64,000 nt of DNA from contig CAZTFU010000007.1 in the NCBI GenBank assembly GCA_964612925.1, forward strand, positions 22,094-86,093, given 5' to 3'. The notes beneath the pieces are model-generated. The model made no database searches. It was not told the origin of the DNA and was given only the letters and a program-made list of their open reading frames with translations. The position numbers and the translations under genes are program-made. Positions within the stretch are counted from its first letter, which is position 1. Each line of letters starts with the position of its first letter. Source of the stretch: Phil1 sp964612925. GTDB taxonomy: Bacteria; Bacillota; Clostridia; Christensenellales; CAG-138. Below are positions 1 through 7,661 of this stretch, one piece after another.

Positions 1-111
1 GGCAAACTGCGAATGAACTTCATCCGCATTCTGCCGGGAGACAAAGTAACTGTTGAAATGTCTCCTTATGACCTTACGCGCGGCCGCATAACGTGGCGCG
101 CAAAGAATTAA
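1..111 (+). CDS. infA: Translation initiation factor IF-1 (3' end only)
   Basis: The window opens inside this gene. The first 36 codons in frame 1 read to a TAA at 109-111 and end in DLTRGRITWRAKN, the typical C-terminus of IF-1, an OB-fold protein that helps 30S subunits begin translation. About half of the roughly 72-residue protein is outside the window. The next gene, rpmJ, starts 15 bases downstream behind a GGGAGG site, which is the conserved infA-rpmJ order at the head of the alpha operon. Identification rests on the C-terminus plus context. Confidence 0.93.
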   Translation, partial: GKLRMNFIRILPGDKVTVEMSPYDLTRGRITWRAKN

Positions 112-126
112 CGGGAGGATAAAACA

Positions 127-240
127 ATGAAAGTTAGGCCTTCAGTCAAACCCATTTGCGAAAAGTGCAAGATCATTAAGCGCAAGGGCCGCGTGATGGT
201 GATTTGCGAGAATCCTCGCCATAAGCAGAAGCAGGGCTGA
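127..240 (+). CDS. rpmJ: 50S ribosomal protein L36
   Basis: This 37-codon gene is too short for most ORF calls. It starts MKVRPSVKPICEKCKIIKRK and ends KQKQG, which is L36 at its usual length. The zinc-ribbon ligands are visible as CEKC (residues 11 and 14), Cys27 and the following His. It lies between infA and rpsM and starts 12 bases after a GGGAGG ribosome binding site. L36 is a small zinc-binding protein of the 50S subunit. Confidence 0.97.
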   Translation: MKVRPSVKPICEKCKIIKRKGRVMVICENPRHKQKQG

Positions 241-260
241 TAAGCCCCAAGGCGGGATAT

Positions 261-454
261 AAAAGGAGAGCGACACACCGATTAACAGTCCGTCTCTCCG
301 AACTGTTTCGAGCCCAACGCTATGGGCTCCGTCAGGCGGTGCTGAGCCGCCAGACATATTAGAAATCCGCTCCACGGTGTGCGGAGTGGGCTTCTAATAG
401 CGGAAACAACTGCCGGTGCGGCTGCCGCAAGGGAAACCGAGCGGAAACCGGCAG
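261..454 (+). promoter_or_regulatory. Highly structured RNA leader between rpmJ and rpsM
   Basis: The 261-base gap before rpsM is packed with stems. I can pair 265-270 with 294-299; 284-289 with 302-307, which excludes the first stem; 310-315 with 324-329; 335-339 with 347-351; 357-364 with 392-399, enclosing 367-373 with 383-389; and 410-417 with 447-454. The neighbouring intergenic gaps in this operon are 12-56 bases and show no such folding. The position matches where ribosomal protein S4 represses the alpha operon in Escherichia coli, and rpsD is in this operon. The two exclusive stems suggest a switch, but that is inference. Confidence 0.55.
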
Positions 455-501
455 GTACATATACATTTGAACCACAATTTTTACGGAGGTGTACAAACTT
501 T

Positions 502-870
502 ATGGCACGTATTTCTGGCGTGGACCTGCCCAGAGACAAGCGGGTTGAGATTGGCCTGACCTACATTTACGGTATCGGCCGCAAGACCGCTACGGACATC
601 CTCGCAGCTACGGGCGTCGATCCCGACATCCGTGTGCGCGACCTGAGCGAAGCGGATGTAGCAAAACTCAGGGACTATATCGACCATAACATAAAAGTGG
701 AAGGTGACCTTAGAAGGGAAACTTCCATGAACATCAAGAGGCTGATCGAGATCGGCTGCTACCGCGGTGTAAGGCATCGTAAGGGCCTGCCCGTGCGTGG
801 CCAGAGCACCAAGCAGAACGCTCGTACCCGCAAGGGTCCCAAGCGTCAGGTTGGCGGCAAGAAGAAATAA
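502..870 (+). CDS. rpsM: 30S ribosomal protein S13
   Basis: 122 residues beginning MARISGVDLPRDKRVEIGL and ending in the basic tail of S13 (RTRKGPKRQVGGKKK). S13 sits in the head of the 30S subunit and contacts 23S rRNA and the P-site tRNA. The reading frame is open further upstream, but the ATG at 502 follows an ACGGAGG site at 484-490, matches the family start and gives the family length, so the longer form is rejected. It is followed by rpsK at 16 bases and preceded by the structured leader. Confidence 0.97.
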   Translation: MARISGVDLPRDKRVEIGLTYIYGIGRKTATDILAATGVDPDIRVRDLSEADVAKLRDYIDHNIKVEGDLRRETSMNIKRLIEIGCYRGVRHRKGLPVRGQSTKQNARTRKGPKRQVGGKKK

Positions 871-886
871 GGGAGGTTAATGCAAC

Positions 887-1291
887 ATGGCAGCAAAAGG
901 CAAAGTCAAGAAGGCGGGTACCCGCAAACGCCGCGAGAAGAAGAACATTGAACGCGGTGCTGCTCATATCCGTTCCTCCTTCAACAACACTATGGTAACC
1001 ATAACCGACCTGCAGGGTAACGCCATATCTTGGGCGTCCGCCGGTGGACTTGGCTTCAGGGGCAGCAAGAAGAGCACTCCCTTCGCCGCACAGACCGCCA
1101 GCGAAACCGCTGCAAAGGCAGCAATGGAACACGGCCTTCGCACTGTTGAAGTGTATGTAAAGGGCCCCGGTTCCGGCCGCGAAGCCGCTATCCGCGCTTT
1201 GCAGACCGCAGGTCTTGAAGTAAACATGATAAAGGACGTGACGCCCATACCGCATAACGGTTGCCGTCCGCCCAAGCGCAGAAGAGTTTAA
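887..1291 (+). CDS. rpsK: 30S ribosomal protein S11
   Basis: 134 residues with the S11 core (NNTMVTITDLQGN, then SAGGLGFRGSKKSTPFAAQ) and the conserved C-terminus PIPHNGCRPPKRRRV. S11 forms part of the platform of the 30S subunit near the mRNA exit. The ATG follows GGGAGG at a normal distance. The N-terminal lysine-rich stretch of about 15 residues is common in Clostridia. It is a member of the alpha operon between rpsM and rpsD. Confidence 0.97.
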   Translation: MAAKGKVKKAGTRKRREKKNIERGAAHIRSSFNNTMVTITDLQGNAISWASAGGLGFRGSKKSTPFAAQTASETAAKAAMEHGLRTVEVYVKGPGSGREAAIRALQTAGLEVNMIKDVTPIPHNGCRPPKRRRV

Positions 1292-1303
1292 GGAGACAGA
1301 CAA

Positions 1304-1933
1304 ATGGCAAGATATACTGATTCCGTTTGCAGACAGTGCCGCAGGGAAGGCGAAAAGCTTTTCCTCAAGGGCGACCGTTGTTACACTGCTAAGTGTGCCG
1401 TTGTAAAGCGTCACACCCCTCCGGGACAGCATGGCCAGGCCAGACAGCGCAAGCAGTCTGAATACGGTCTGCAGCTTCGCGAAAAGCAGAAGTGCCGCCG
1501 TGCCTATGGCATAAGCGAATCCCAGTTCCACAAGTATTACGAAATGGCCACCAACATGCGCGGCGTAACCGGCGACAATATGCTGTGCCTGCTCGAGAGA
1601 AGGCTTGACAACGTCGTGTATCGTCTGGGCTTTGCTCCCAGTCGTCCCATGGCTCGTCAGCTCGTCAACCATGGTCACATCCGCGTAGACGGTGCCAAGG
1701 TCGATATTGCTTCCTATCTTGTGAAGCCCGGCCAGACCATTACCGTGCGTGAACGCAGCCGCGACATGGCCAACTTCAAGGACCTGCGCGAGCAGGGTGC
1801 AAGCAAGCCCATACCCAAGTGGCTGGAGCTTGACTGTGAGAATCTTACCGGTAAGATCGCCCAGATGCCTCAGCGCGACGACATTGACCTCACCGTTGAG
1901 GAAAACCTCATCGTCGAGTTCTACTCCAGGTAA
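1304..1933 (+). CDS. rpsD: 30S ribosomal protein S4, zinc-binding (C+) form
   Basis: 209 residues. S4 nucleates 30S assembly and in several bacteria represses its own operon. The N-terminus carries four cysteines (9, 12, 26, 31) that make the zinc site of the C+ form. The S4 RNA-binding domain follows (LERRLDNVVYRLGF, then RQLVNHGHIRVDG at about 93-130). In Bacillus subtilis rpsD lies elsewhere, but here it is inside the alpha operon as in Clostridia and Proteobacteria. That makes S4 feedback on the structured leader upstream of rpsM possible. RBS AAGGAGA. Confidence 0.97.
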   Translation: MARYTDSVCRQCRREGEKLFLKGDRCYTAKCAVVKRHTPPGQHGQARQRKQSEYGLQLREKQKCRRAYGISESQFHKYYEMATNMRGVTGDNMLCLLERRLDNVVYRLGFAPSRPMARQLVNHGHIRVDGAKVDIASYLVKPGQTITVRERSRDMANFKDLREQGASKPIPKWLELDCENLTGKIAQMPQRDDIDLTVEENLIVEFYSR

Positions 1934-1989
1934 TGAAGCGGTCCGCGACCCTTATCGACTGACCAAACATCAAGAGAGGGGATGGAAAA

Positions 1990-2931
1990 ATGATAGAAAT
2001 CGAAAGACCCAAAATCGAGTGCGAGGAAATATCCGACAGTTATGGTCGGTTCGTGGTGGAGCCGCTTGAACGCGGCTTCGGCACCACCCTTGGCAATTCT
2101 CTGCGCAGGGTGTTGCTTTCCTCACTGCCCGGTGTTGCAGCTTCCTCTATAAAGATAGACGGTGTGCTGCATGAGTTCACGACCGTGGAAGGCGTCCGCG
2201 AGGATGTTACGGAGATCGTGCTCAACATAAAGGAGCTGTGCGTTAAACTGCACTGTGAAGGCTCTAAAAAGGTCACAATCTGCGCCGATGGCGAGTGCGA
2301 GGTTACGGCGGGCGACATAATCGCCGATGCGGATGTTGAGATAATGAATCCCGATCTGCACATTGCCAGCCTTGGCCCCAATGGCAAGCTTGATATGGAG
2401 ATCGTTCTTGAGCATGGCCGCGGCTATGTCCCAGCGGACAGAAACAAGCGCGCCGATATGCCCATTGGGCAGATCGCCGTGGACTCCATATTCACTCCCA
2501 TACGCAAGGTGAATTTCCGCGTGGATAACACCCGTGTTGGTCAGATAACCGATTACGATAAGCTTACGCTTGAGGTCTGGACGGATGAGACCATTCGCCC
2601 CGATGAGGCGGTAAGCTTGGCGGCCAAAATACTGACCGAGCATTTGACCTTGTTCATCAACCTGACCGAGCATGTTCAGGGCGTTGAAATAATGGTTGAA
2701 AAGGAAGAGGACAAGAAGGAAAAGATTCTCGAAATGACGATTGAGGAGCTTGACCTTTCCGTTCGTTCCTACAATTGCCTCAAGCGTGCCGGCATAAACA
2801 CCGTAGAGGAGCTTGTGCAGCGCAACGAAGAGGAAATGATGAAGGTACGAAACCTTGGCCGCAAGTCGCTTGAGGAAGTCCAGCAGAAGCTTGTTGGACT
2901 GGGCCTCTCGCTCCGTCATAACGAAGACTAA
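1990..2931 (+). CDS. rpoA: DNA-directed RNA polymerase alpha subunit
   Basis: 313 residues, the normal length. The N-terminal domain (RFVVEPLERGFGTTLGNSLRR at about 20-40) dimerises and assembles beta and beta prime. The C-terminal domain (about 240-313, ELDLSVRSYNCLKRAGINT and later RNLGRKSLEEV) binds UP-element DNA and activators. The start follows GAGAGGGGATGG, 56 bases after rpsD. The acidic and lysine-rich linker (EKEEDKKEK) lies between the domains. Confidence 0.97.
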   Translation: MIEIERPKIECEEISDSYGRFVVEPLERGFGTTLGNSLRRVLLSSLPGVAASSIKIDGVLHEFTTVEGVREDVTEIVLNIKELCVKLHCEGSKKVTICADGECEVTAGDIIADADVEIMNPDLHIASLGPNGKLDMEIVLEHGRGYVPADRNKRADMPIGQIAVDSIFTPIRKVNFRVDNTRVGQITDYDKLTLEVWTDETIRPDEAVSLAAKILTEHLTLFINLTEHVQGVEIMVEKEEDKKEKILEMTIEELDLSVRSYNCLKRAGINTVEELVQRNEEEMMKVRNLGRKSLEEVQQKLVGLGLSLRHNED

Positions 2932-2947
2932 TTAGGAGGAAAAACAA

Positions 2948-3439
2948 ATGCCAAACCGTAAACTTGGCAAGGCGAGCGATCACCGCAATGCAATGCTGCG
3001 CAATCTGACCACCGCGCTGCTGTGGAACGGCAAAATCGTTACCACCGAAGCACGCGCTAAGGAGATCCGCCCCATAGCCGAAAAGCTGATCACCCTTGCC
3101 GTAAGCGAATACAAGAACACCGTTACCGTTGAAAAGGAAACACGCAACGATAAGCAGCAGATCGTCAAGGTCGAAAAGACCAACGATATGCCTTCCAAGC
3201 TCCATGCCCGTAGGCAGATGATGGCGTATTTGTATAATACTCCCCTGCCCAAGAAGGAGAAGGAATCCAAATCCGAGTATGCCGAGCGTTCCAAGCAGAC
3301 TCCCAACCCCGTTGTTGAGAAGCTGTTCCGTGAGATAGCTCCCAAGTACGACGGCCGCAAGGGCGGTTACACCCGCATCTACAAGCTTGGGCCCCGTCGC
3401 GGTGATGCTACCGAAATGGCAGTTATAGAGCTTGTTTGA
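2948..3439 (+). CDS. rplQ: 50S ribosomal protein L17, with an extended middle region
   Basis: L17 lines the exit-tunnel side of the 50S subunit. The N-terminus (PNRKLGKASDHRNAMLRNL) and C-terminus (GGYTRIYKLGPRRGDATEMAVIEL) are canonical. At 163 residues it is longer than the common 113-130. The extra sequence lies between about residues 58 and 118 and is rich in Lys and Glu (VEKETRNDKQQIVKVEKT, then KKEKESKSEYAERSKQ). Such insertions occur in some Clostridia. It is the last gene of the alpha operon and is followed by a terminator. RBS AGGAGG. Confidence 0.95.
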   Translation: MPNRKLGKASDHRNAMLRNLTTALLWNGKIVTTEARAKEIRPIAEKLITLAVSEYKNTVTVEKETRNDKQQIVKVEKTNDMPSKLHARRQMMAYLYNTPLPKKEKESKSEYAERSKQTPNPVVEKLFREIAPKYDGRKGGYTRIYKLGPRRGDATEMAVIELV

Positions 3440-3466
3440 TAAGCAGAGCTGAAAAATCAAAAATAT

Positions 3467-3497
3467 CGGGCCGTTAAACACAACGGCTCGATTTTTG
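3467..3497 (+). terminator. Rho-independent terminator of the alpha operon
   Basis: The stem CGGGCCGTT at 3467-3475 pairs with AACGGCTCG at 3482-3490, allowing one G-U pair, with a six-base loop. ATTTTTGAT follows directly, and flanking A/T bases extend the stem. It starts 28 bases after the rplQ stop. Confidence 0.85.
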
Positions 3498-3531
3498 ATA
3501 TAGTATTCATAACTAAGAAAGCAGGGAACAT

Positions 3532-4350
3532 ATGTTCTTCATTATACTTGCAATTATAATAACGTTTCTTTTGATGTGCATACCCGTGGCCGCGCTTTAC
3601 GTTGCAAACAAATCGGGCGTTAAAATCGTGCGCCCGATGGGACTTGGAATCGGAGCAATTATCGTATCTTCGGTTATAAGCGCACTCGTGCTGCTTTTAT
3701 ATGAGGATAGCGGCATTGCCTTTTTGCAAAGCGACGCAGCCATTATTATAAGATGGATTGCACTCGGTGCGCTTGAAGCGGTGGCACTGTTCGTGGTGTA
3801 CAATAATTTCTACAAGAACAGTATCAGCTTTATGGAAAGTGTATGTGTGAGCGTAGGCATGTGCATACCGATGCTATACAGCCGTGCACTAAGTGTTGCC
3901 ATTACGCATATTCAGATTGCGCAGCACGGCATATCCATGGCGGAAGGATGGGAACTGTTCTATCTTACGATCCCGCCGGTGCTGATGGTTTTTTTACAGC
4001 CCATAATGGCAATTTTCATGGTGGTGGAGCTTCACCGCGGCAAAAAACTTTGCGGCGTAGCCGCGTATGCCGCAATGATAACGCTTTGCTACAACATGAA
4101 TGACATATGCACAATGCTCGGTGCGGGCGCATGGCTGAAAATACTGATATGGCTGGTACTGCTTACTGCGGCAACAATGCAAGTCTACTGCATCCGTGTT
4201 CATTATGCGGAACTGCCGCCAGTTGAATCAAAGAAAAACGGCGCAAGGACCCGCATGAAGGATGATAAATACGCATGGCCGGATGATTCCGCATTTTATG
4301 ATGATGTAAAAACAAAACAGATACACAGCGATAACAAAAAGAAAAAATAG
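3532..4350 (+). CDS. Multi-pass membrane protein of unknown function
   Basis: 272 residues with about seven to eight hydrophobic segments and a charged, cytoplasm-like C-terminal tail of about 50 residues (SKKNGARTRMKDDKYAW, ending DNKKKK). The first segment starts at residue 2, and others lie near 35-60, 70-90, 100-125, 140-165 and 175-215. I do not recognise the family. The spacing of segments loosely resembles YhfC-type membrane proteins, but I see no metal-binding motif. It stands alone after the alpha-operon terminator, with a weak CAGGGAA site before the ATG. Confidence 0.7.
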   Translation: MFFIILAIIITFLLMCIPVAALYVANKSGVKIVRPMGLGIGAIIVSSVISALVLLLYEDSGIAFLQSDAAIIIRWIALGALEAVALFVVYNNFYKNSISFMESVCVSVGMCIPMLYSRALSVAITHIQIAQHGISMAEGWELFYLTIPPVLMVFLQPIMAIFMVVELHRGKKLCGVAAYAAMITLCYNMNDICTMLGAGAWLKILIWLVLLTAATMQVYCIRVHYAELPPVESKKNGARTRMKDDKYAWPDDSAFYDDVKTKQIHSDNKKKK

Positions 4351-4380
4351 AGTATTTCAAAAAAATCCATGGGGAGACGG

Positions 4381-4809
4381 TTAATGTCTCCCCATCATAT
4401 TACCCAGGAGCTGAGCAAGCATCATGGGATTCATGCCGCCCGATGATGGCTGAGAAAAGCCCTTGCCCATGCCCCCAAGCCCGCCGAGGAGCTGCATGAG
4501 CTGGTTCATCGAACTCATGTTCGGTATGTTCTGCGGCGAAGCCTGTGTTTCGCGTTGCGGCGGAGCATACTGAGTCTGCTGAGCGGGGCGAGCGCAGGAA
4601 ACAAGCGGAATATCCAGCATGGCCGCAATATGCTCCCGTTCACCCGGCGCAAGGAAGGGTTCCATTGCGCAGAGGTACTCTCCTGCGCGCTCGCGCCCCT
4701 GCTCATTGCGAATGCGGTAGGCCATTGTGTAGGCGGGCGAAGGTTGCGCCCCCTGCTGCGGCTGAGTGCGCTGTGAAAGCGGAATGGAGTTGTTCAGCGT
4801 GCGCTGCAT
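4381..4809 (-). CDS. Small soluble protein of unknown function, Gln/Pro- and Met/Gly-rich
   Basis: 142 residues from the ATG at 4809, which follows a GGAGGG site; the open frame upstream to 4938 lacks a site. The first half has a short charged stretch (YRIRNEQGRERAGEYLCAM and EPFLAPGEREHIAAMLDI). The second half is low complexity (QQTQYAPPQRETQ, then LMQLLGGLGGMGKG and MNPMMLAQLLGNMMGRH). There is no signal peptide. It is divergent from the gene at 4938. Both encode a similar short segment (LAPGEREHIAAMLD here, LTGEQLARLNAVLD there), so the two may be functionally paired. No function is assigned. Confidence 0.6.
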   Translation of the reverse strand: MQRTLNNSIPLSQRTQPQQGAQPSPAYTMAYRIRNEQGRERAGEYLCAMEPFLAPGEREHIAAMLDIPLVSCARPAQQTQYAPPQRETQASPQNIPNMSSMNQLMQLLGGLGGMGKGFSQPSSGGMNPMMLAQLLGNMMGRH

Positions 4810-4937
4810 GGCATGACCCTCCGATAAACAAATAATCTCATCTGTTTCAATGTATGCATAAACGGCATTTTTTGAACCATGATGAACAATTGAATATACA
4901 GCATCATATAAATAGCTTGAAGGGAGATGATGCAACA

Positions 4938-5228
4938 ATGCGTGATTTGAAGGGCTTTGGCAAAAAGGAAGCGCAAGGGCCGAACTATGAAAGCATGGCG
5001 CAGGATGCGCTCAATACGGCCGACCCGCAGCAGCTGAAAAACATGGAGGATGCCGTGAACTACTACGGCGGCAAAAGTGAGGGTGAGCTTATGAGTGAGC
5101 TATTGCGCGGCAAGAGCAGCGGCCTTATAGATGAGGCTCAGCTTAACGATGTAGCCGCCCGCATTGCGCCAATGCTGACGGGCGAACAGCTTGCGCGGTT
5201 GAACGCCGTTCTTGACAGGCTGAGGTGA
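4938..5228 (+). CDS. Small soluble protein of unknown function
   Basis: 96 residues beginning MRDLKGFGKKEAQGPNYESM, predicted helical and cytoplasmic. The ATG at 4938 follows AGGGAG, and an in-frame ATG at 4854 has no such site. The middle reads MEDAVNYYGGKSEGELMSELL, followed by a helix ending LNAVLDRLR. It shares a 128-base divergent promoter region with the 142-residue gene on the other strand. Proteins of this look occur in sporulating Clostridia, but I cannot name the family. Confidence 0.6.
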   Translation: MRDLKGFGKKEAQGPNYESMAQDALNTADPQQLKNMEDAVNYYGGKSEGELMSELLRGKSSGLIDEAQLNDVAARIAPMLTGEQLARLNAVLDRLR

Positions 5229-5285
5229 CAAAAAAGCGAATACCCATCCCAATGGCAGTCAATAAATGTTGACTGCTTTATGTTG

Positions 5286-5328
5286 TTAACAAATTGTTTA
5301 CACATTTTGCCTGTATATATGCTATAAT
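5286..5328 (+). promoter_or_regulatory. Promoter with tandem OmpR/PhoB/KdpE-type box (copy A)
   Basis: TTAACA at 5286-5291, spacer AATTG, TTTACA at 5297-5302: two half-sites with an 11-base period. A TATAAT lies at 5323-5328 and is extended by TG (TGCTATAAT). There is no good -35 at the normal distance, so the box probably supplies activator binding. The same arrangement occurs at 26616 and, on the minus strand, at 34017. Confidence 0.65.
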
Positions 5329-5399
5329 ACAATAATACAATTGAGCCAAGATTATTTGGCGGTTTCTCCATTTACTAATTGACCTTTGACCAAAAAACA

Positions 5400-5445
5400 G
5401 GGGGTGTTTCCATTGGGCAGGTAAGGTGACGCTTTAGCTAAAGCG
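5400..5445 (+). promoter_or_regulatory. Conserved leader element with TTG micro-ORF and hairpin (copy A)
   Basis: GGGGGTG followed by TTTCCATTGGGCAG and GTAAG (5400-5425) matches the leader of the protease gene at 26721-26746 with two differences in 26 bases. The TTG at 5413 could open a three-codon frame (Met-Gly-Arg-stop) behind the SD-like GGGGGTG. A perfect hairpin follows, CGCTTT-AGCT-AAAGCG at 5430-5445. In the other copy the hairpin has a different sequence but the same six-pair stem. Confidence 0.5.
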
Positions 5446-5510
5446 AAAATACCGTAGTTTGAAGTGAATAACAAAAGAAAAGACCACACGAACGAATGAG
5501 GGACGTTAAC

Positions 5511-6590
5511 ATGAAAACACTCACCACTTTTATCTCAATGTTGCTTTGTATGCTAATGCTTTGTTCCTGTGCACCCACGGTAGAAAACGTACCCGATGTC
5601 ACCGCCGAACCCACGACTATGCCCGTGCTCGAAGAAACCGCCGAACCCACGGTTGCGCCTATAATCGAGGAAACCGTTGAACCCACGGCTGAAGAAACGG
5701 TTGAGCCGTCTATTACACCTGCGGAAGCGACTGCTGAGCCTGTCGCAGAACCCGAACCGACCAATGAATCCGCCGAAGAACTGAAAAAACGAATAGAAAG
5801 CGAAGAAGAATACATGCGCGAAGCATGGCTTGACTTTGAAGAGCTTTTGTATGATAAGGGCTATGTTGCGGCCTACCCCGAGTGGTATTCCGTTGAATAT
5901 GTGGAGAATGTCCTGCCCGAGGCTATAGATGTTATCAAAACCATGATGCCGTATATTTCATACGCAACCGCTTATTTGCCAAAATATGAAGTAAACCCCG
6001 GATGGGGAAATCCCGATTGCTATCCTAATGCGAATGAGTATACGGACAAAGAGCGCGTTGCCATGGTAATGACAATTGCAACATATACCCGCGCGATAAA
6101 TAACCCGAATATCGAAAAGAGAACCAGACTGTTAGCCGCCGACCTTGTGGTGAACGAGGATATGGTGCGCGATATTACAAAGGTATGCTTTGCGGATTAC
6201 ACCGATGATATGCCGCTTTTTGACCCTGCGGATAACAGCAGAGATCTCCCTATTGATATGCGTTATGAGAACGGAGAATACCTTATAGAGGTCGACTACT
6301 TTTATGACCCCAATGAATATGCAAACGCACAAAAAACAACAAGCAAGACATACAACGGCGGAACGCTTTTGATAAAGGACATGAATTATATTACCGATGA
6401 CCCTGACGGCAAAAACAGATTTGAAATGCACTATCTTGTATTGCCTGATACTACTCATATGGACGGTATAGCATGGACGTATGTATGCCTTGTGAAAAAT
6501 GACAAGCCCGACAACCTTGGCCTGAACTGGCGAATTGAAAAGGCGGTAAAGATGCCTACGCTTGATACGGGGTACAAACTCAGCGAATAA
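5511..6590 (+). CDS. Secreted lipoprotein, paralogous family (member 1)
   Basis: 359 residues from the ATG at 5511, chosen because GAGGG lies seven bases upstream; an in-frame ATG at 5496 has no site. A signal peptide ends in the lipobox LCSC, so Cys20 would be lipidated and the protein held outside the membrane. Residues about 25-85 form a low-complexity linker of repeated EPT/EETVEP units. A globular domain follows, with CFADYTDDMPL and a C-terminal NWRIEKAVKMP motif. These are shared with the genes at 6627, 31677 and 32744. Function unknown. It is transcribed from a promoter with an OmpR-type box. Confidence 0.85.
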   Translation: MKTLTTFISMLLCMLMLCSCAPTVENVPDVTAEPTTMPVLEETAEPTVAPIIEETVEPTAEETVEPSITPAEATAEPVAEPEPTNESAEELKKRIESEEEYMREAWLDFEELLYDKGYVAAYPEWYSVEYVENVLPEAIDVIKTMMPYISYATAYLPKYEVNPGWGNPDCYPNANEYTDKERVAMVMTIATYTRAINNPNIEKRTRLLAADLVVNEDMVRDITKVCFADYTDDMPLFDPADNSRDLPIDMRYENGEYLIEVDYFYDPNEYANAQKTTSKTYNGGTLLIKDMNYITDDPDGKNRFEMHYLVLPDTTHMDGIAWTYVCLVKNDKPDNLGLNWRIEKAVKMPTLDTGYKLSE

Positions 6591-6626
6591 CACCATTAAA
6601 CCGATTAACATTAGGAGGGAACAACA

Positions 6627-7595
6627 GTGAAAAAGCTCACTACATTTATCTCACTCTTGCTTTGCATGGTAATGCTTTGTTCCTGTGCGCCATCGGTAGA
6701 GCATGTATCCGACAAAATACGGGAGGATAACGCGAACCCGACTGCCGAAGTCGCACAGCCGAGCGAGGAGATAAATACCGAACCCGATGAGATCGAGGAA
6801 GAGCCCGTGTACTATCTTGAATCGGGCAAAACGCCAAATGCCGCACAGCAACAGCGGGATGCGGAGCTTATAAAGGAAGATTGGCGGGAAATATGGGATA
6901 TAGTCTACAAATACGATTGGACAACGTTTGCCTCATCCGGATATGTGTCCTATTATCTTGAGGATTCGGCGGACACGTTCTTCCCAAACGTAAAAAGTGC
7001 GCTTGACGAAATGATACCGTATATTGAGGCGGTGCTTGACCCCATGTGGCAGTATGTTACAACGCCCATACAGCAAAAGCCCTTGGTTGATAAAACCACG
7101 GTGAACGAGGTCGATGTCACAAAAGAGGAATACGTCCGTCAGGTGCTGTGGGCGGCAGTCAACAGCCAAGGCGCGAACCACAAGGATGCTAAGCGAGGCC
7201 CGCTTTCCGCAGTTACACTGCCCGAGAGCACGTTAAGTGATTTTATGCGCATCTGCTTTATTGATTATGCGGACGATGTGGCGATACCGAGCCTTGAGGA
7301 ATACGCAACATATTCGGGTGGCGAATATAAGTTTATGTCGGGCGCTTGGCAGTCGCGTTATCATTATGCCGTTACGGATATACAGCGAGTTTCACTTGAT
7401 GAGTTTGATGGGCAATATGTCTTAAGATTGCAGATAGTGGGCTTTGAAGAGCCTGACCTATGCGATGCAACCGTTTGGCGTGTATTCTTGATTAAAAATG
7501 CTGAGACGGATGCACTTGGCACAAACTGGCGCATAGGCAAAATCGTGCGCGTGGCCGAATTTGATTCGGGGCTGTATGATGAGGATATCGGCTGA
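6627..7595 (+). CDS. Secreted lipoprotein, paralogous family (member 2)
   Basis: 322 residues starting at a GTG behind AGGAGGGA, 36 bases after member 1, so probably the same transcript. The N-terminus (MKKLTTFISLLLCMVMLCSC) is nearly identical to member 1 and carries the same lipobox at Cys20. The Glu/Pro linker is shorter. The C-terminal domain keeps MRICFIDYADDVAIP and TNWRIGKIVRV. The pair arose by tandem duplication. No enzymatic motif is visible, and the shared fold suggests a ligand-binding or envelope role, which is inference. Confidence 0.85.
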   Translation: MKKLTTFISLLLCMVMLCSCAPSVEHVSDKIREDNANPTAEVAQPSEEINTEPDEIEEEPVYYLESGKTPNAAQQQRDAELIKEDWREIWDIVYKYDWTTFASSGYVSYYLEDSADTFFPNVKSALDEMIPYIEAVLDPMWQYVTTPIQQKPLVDKTTVNEVDVTKEEYVRQVLWAAVNSQGANHKDAKRGPLSAVTLPESTLSDFMRICFIDYADDVAIPSLEEYATYSGGEYKFMSGAWQSRYHYAVTDIQRVSLDEFDGQYVLRLQIVGFEEPDLCDATVWRVFLIKNAETDALGTNWRIGKIVRVAEFDSGLYDEDIG

Positions 7596-7628
7596 TAGTC
7601 ACGCAACAAAATATTAAGAATCAACACT

Positions 7629-7661
7629 TACAGCGGGCAGGGATGACCTATGCCCGCTGTA
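7629..7661. terminator. Bidirectional terminator between convergent genes
   Basis: TACAGCGGGCA at 7629-7639 pairs perfectly with TGCCCGCTGTA at 7651-7661 around an 11-base loop. It lies between the plus-strand lipoprotein gene and the minus-strand acetyltransferase gene and overlaps the last codons of the latter. Confidence 0.7.

Noticed and set aside
734..1678. 314-codon open frame on the minus strand across rpsM-rpsK-rpsD
   Set aside because: It lies wholly opposite three certain ribosomal protein genes, has no RBS and its translation resembles no protein; it is a codon-bias shadow.
4810..4937. Forespore sigma-G/F promoter (GCATA ... CATGATG)
   Set aside because: The -10 fails at the last conserved position and the spacing is marginal; too weak to report as a feature.
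5400..5445. c-di-GMP (GEMM), c-di-AMP (ydaO) or preQ1 riboswitch
   Set aside because: The conserved cores of these classes are not present in either copy of the leader element.
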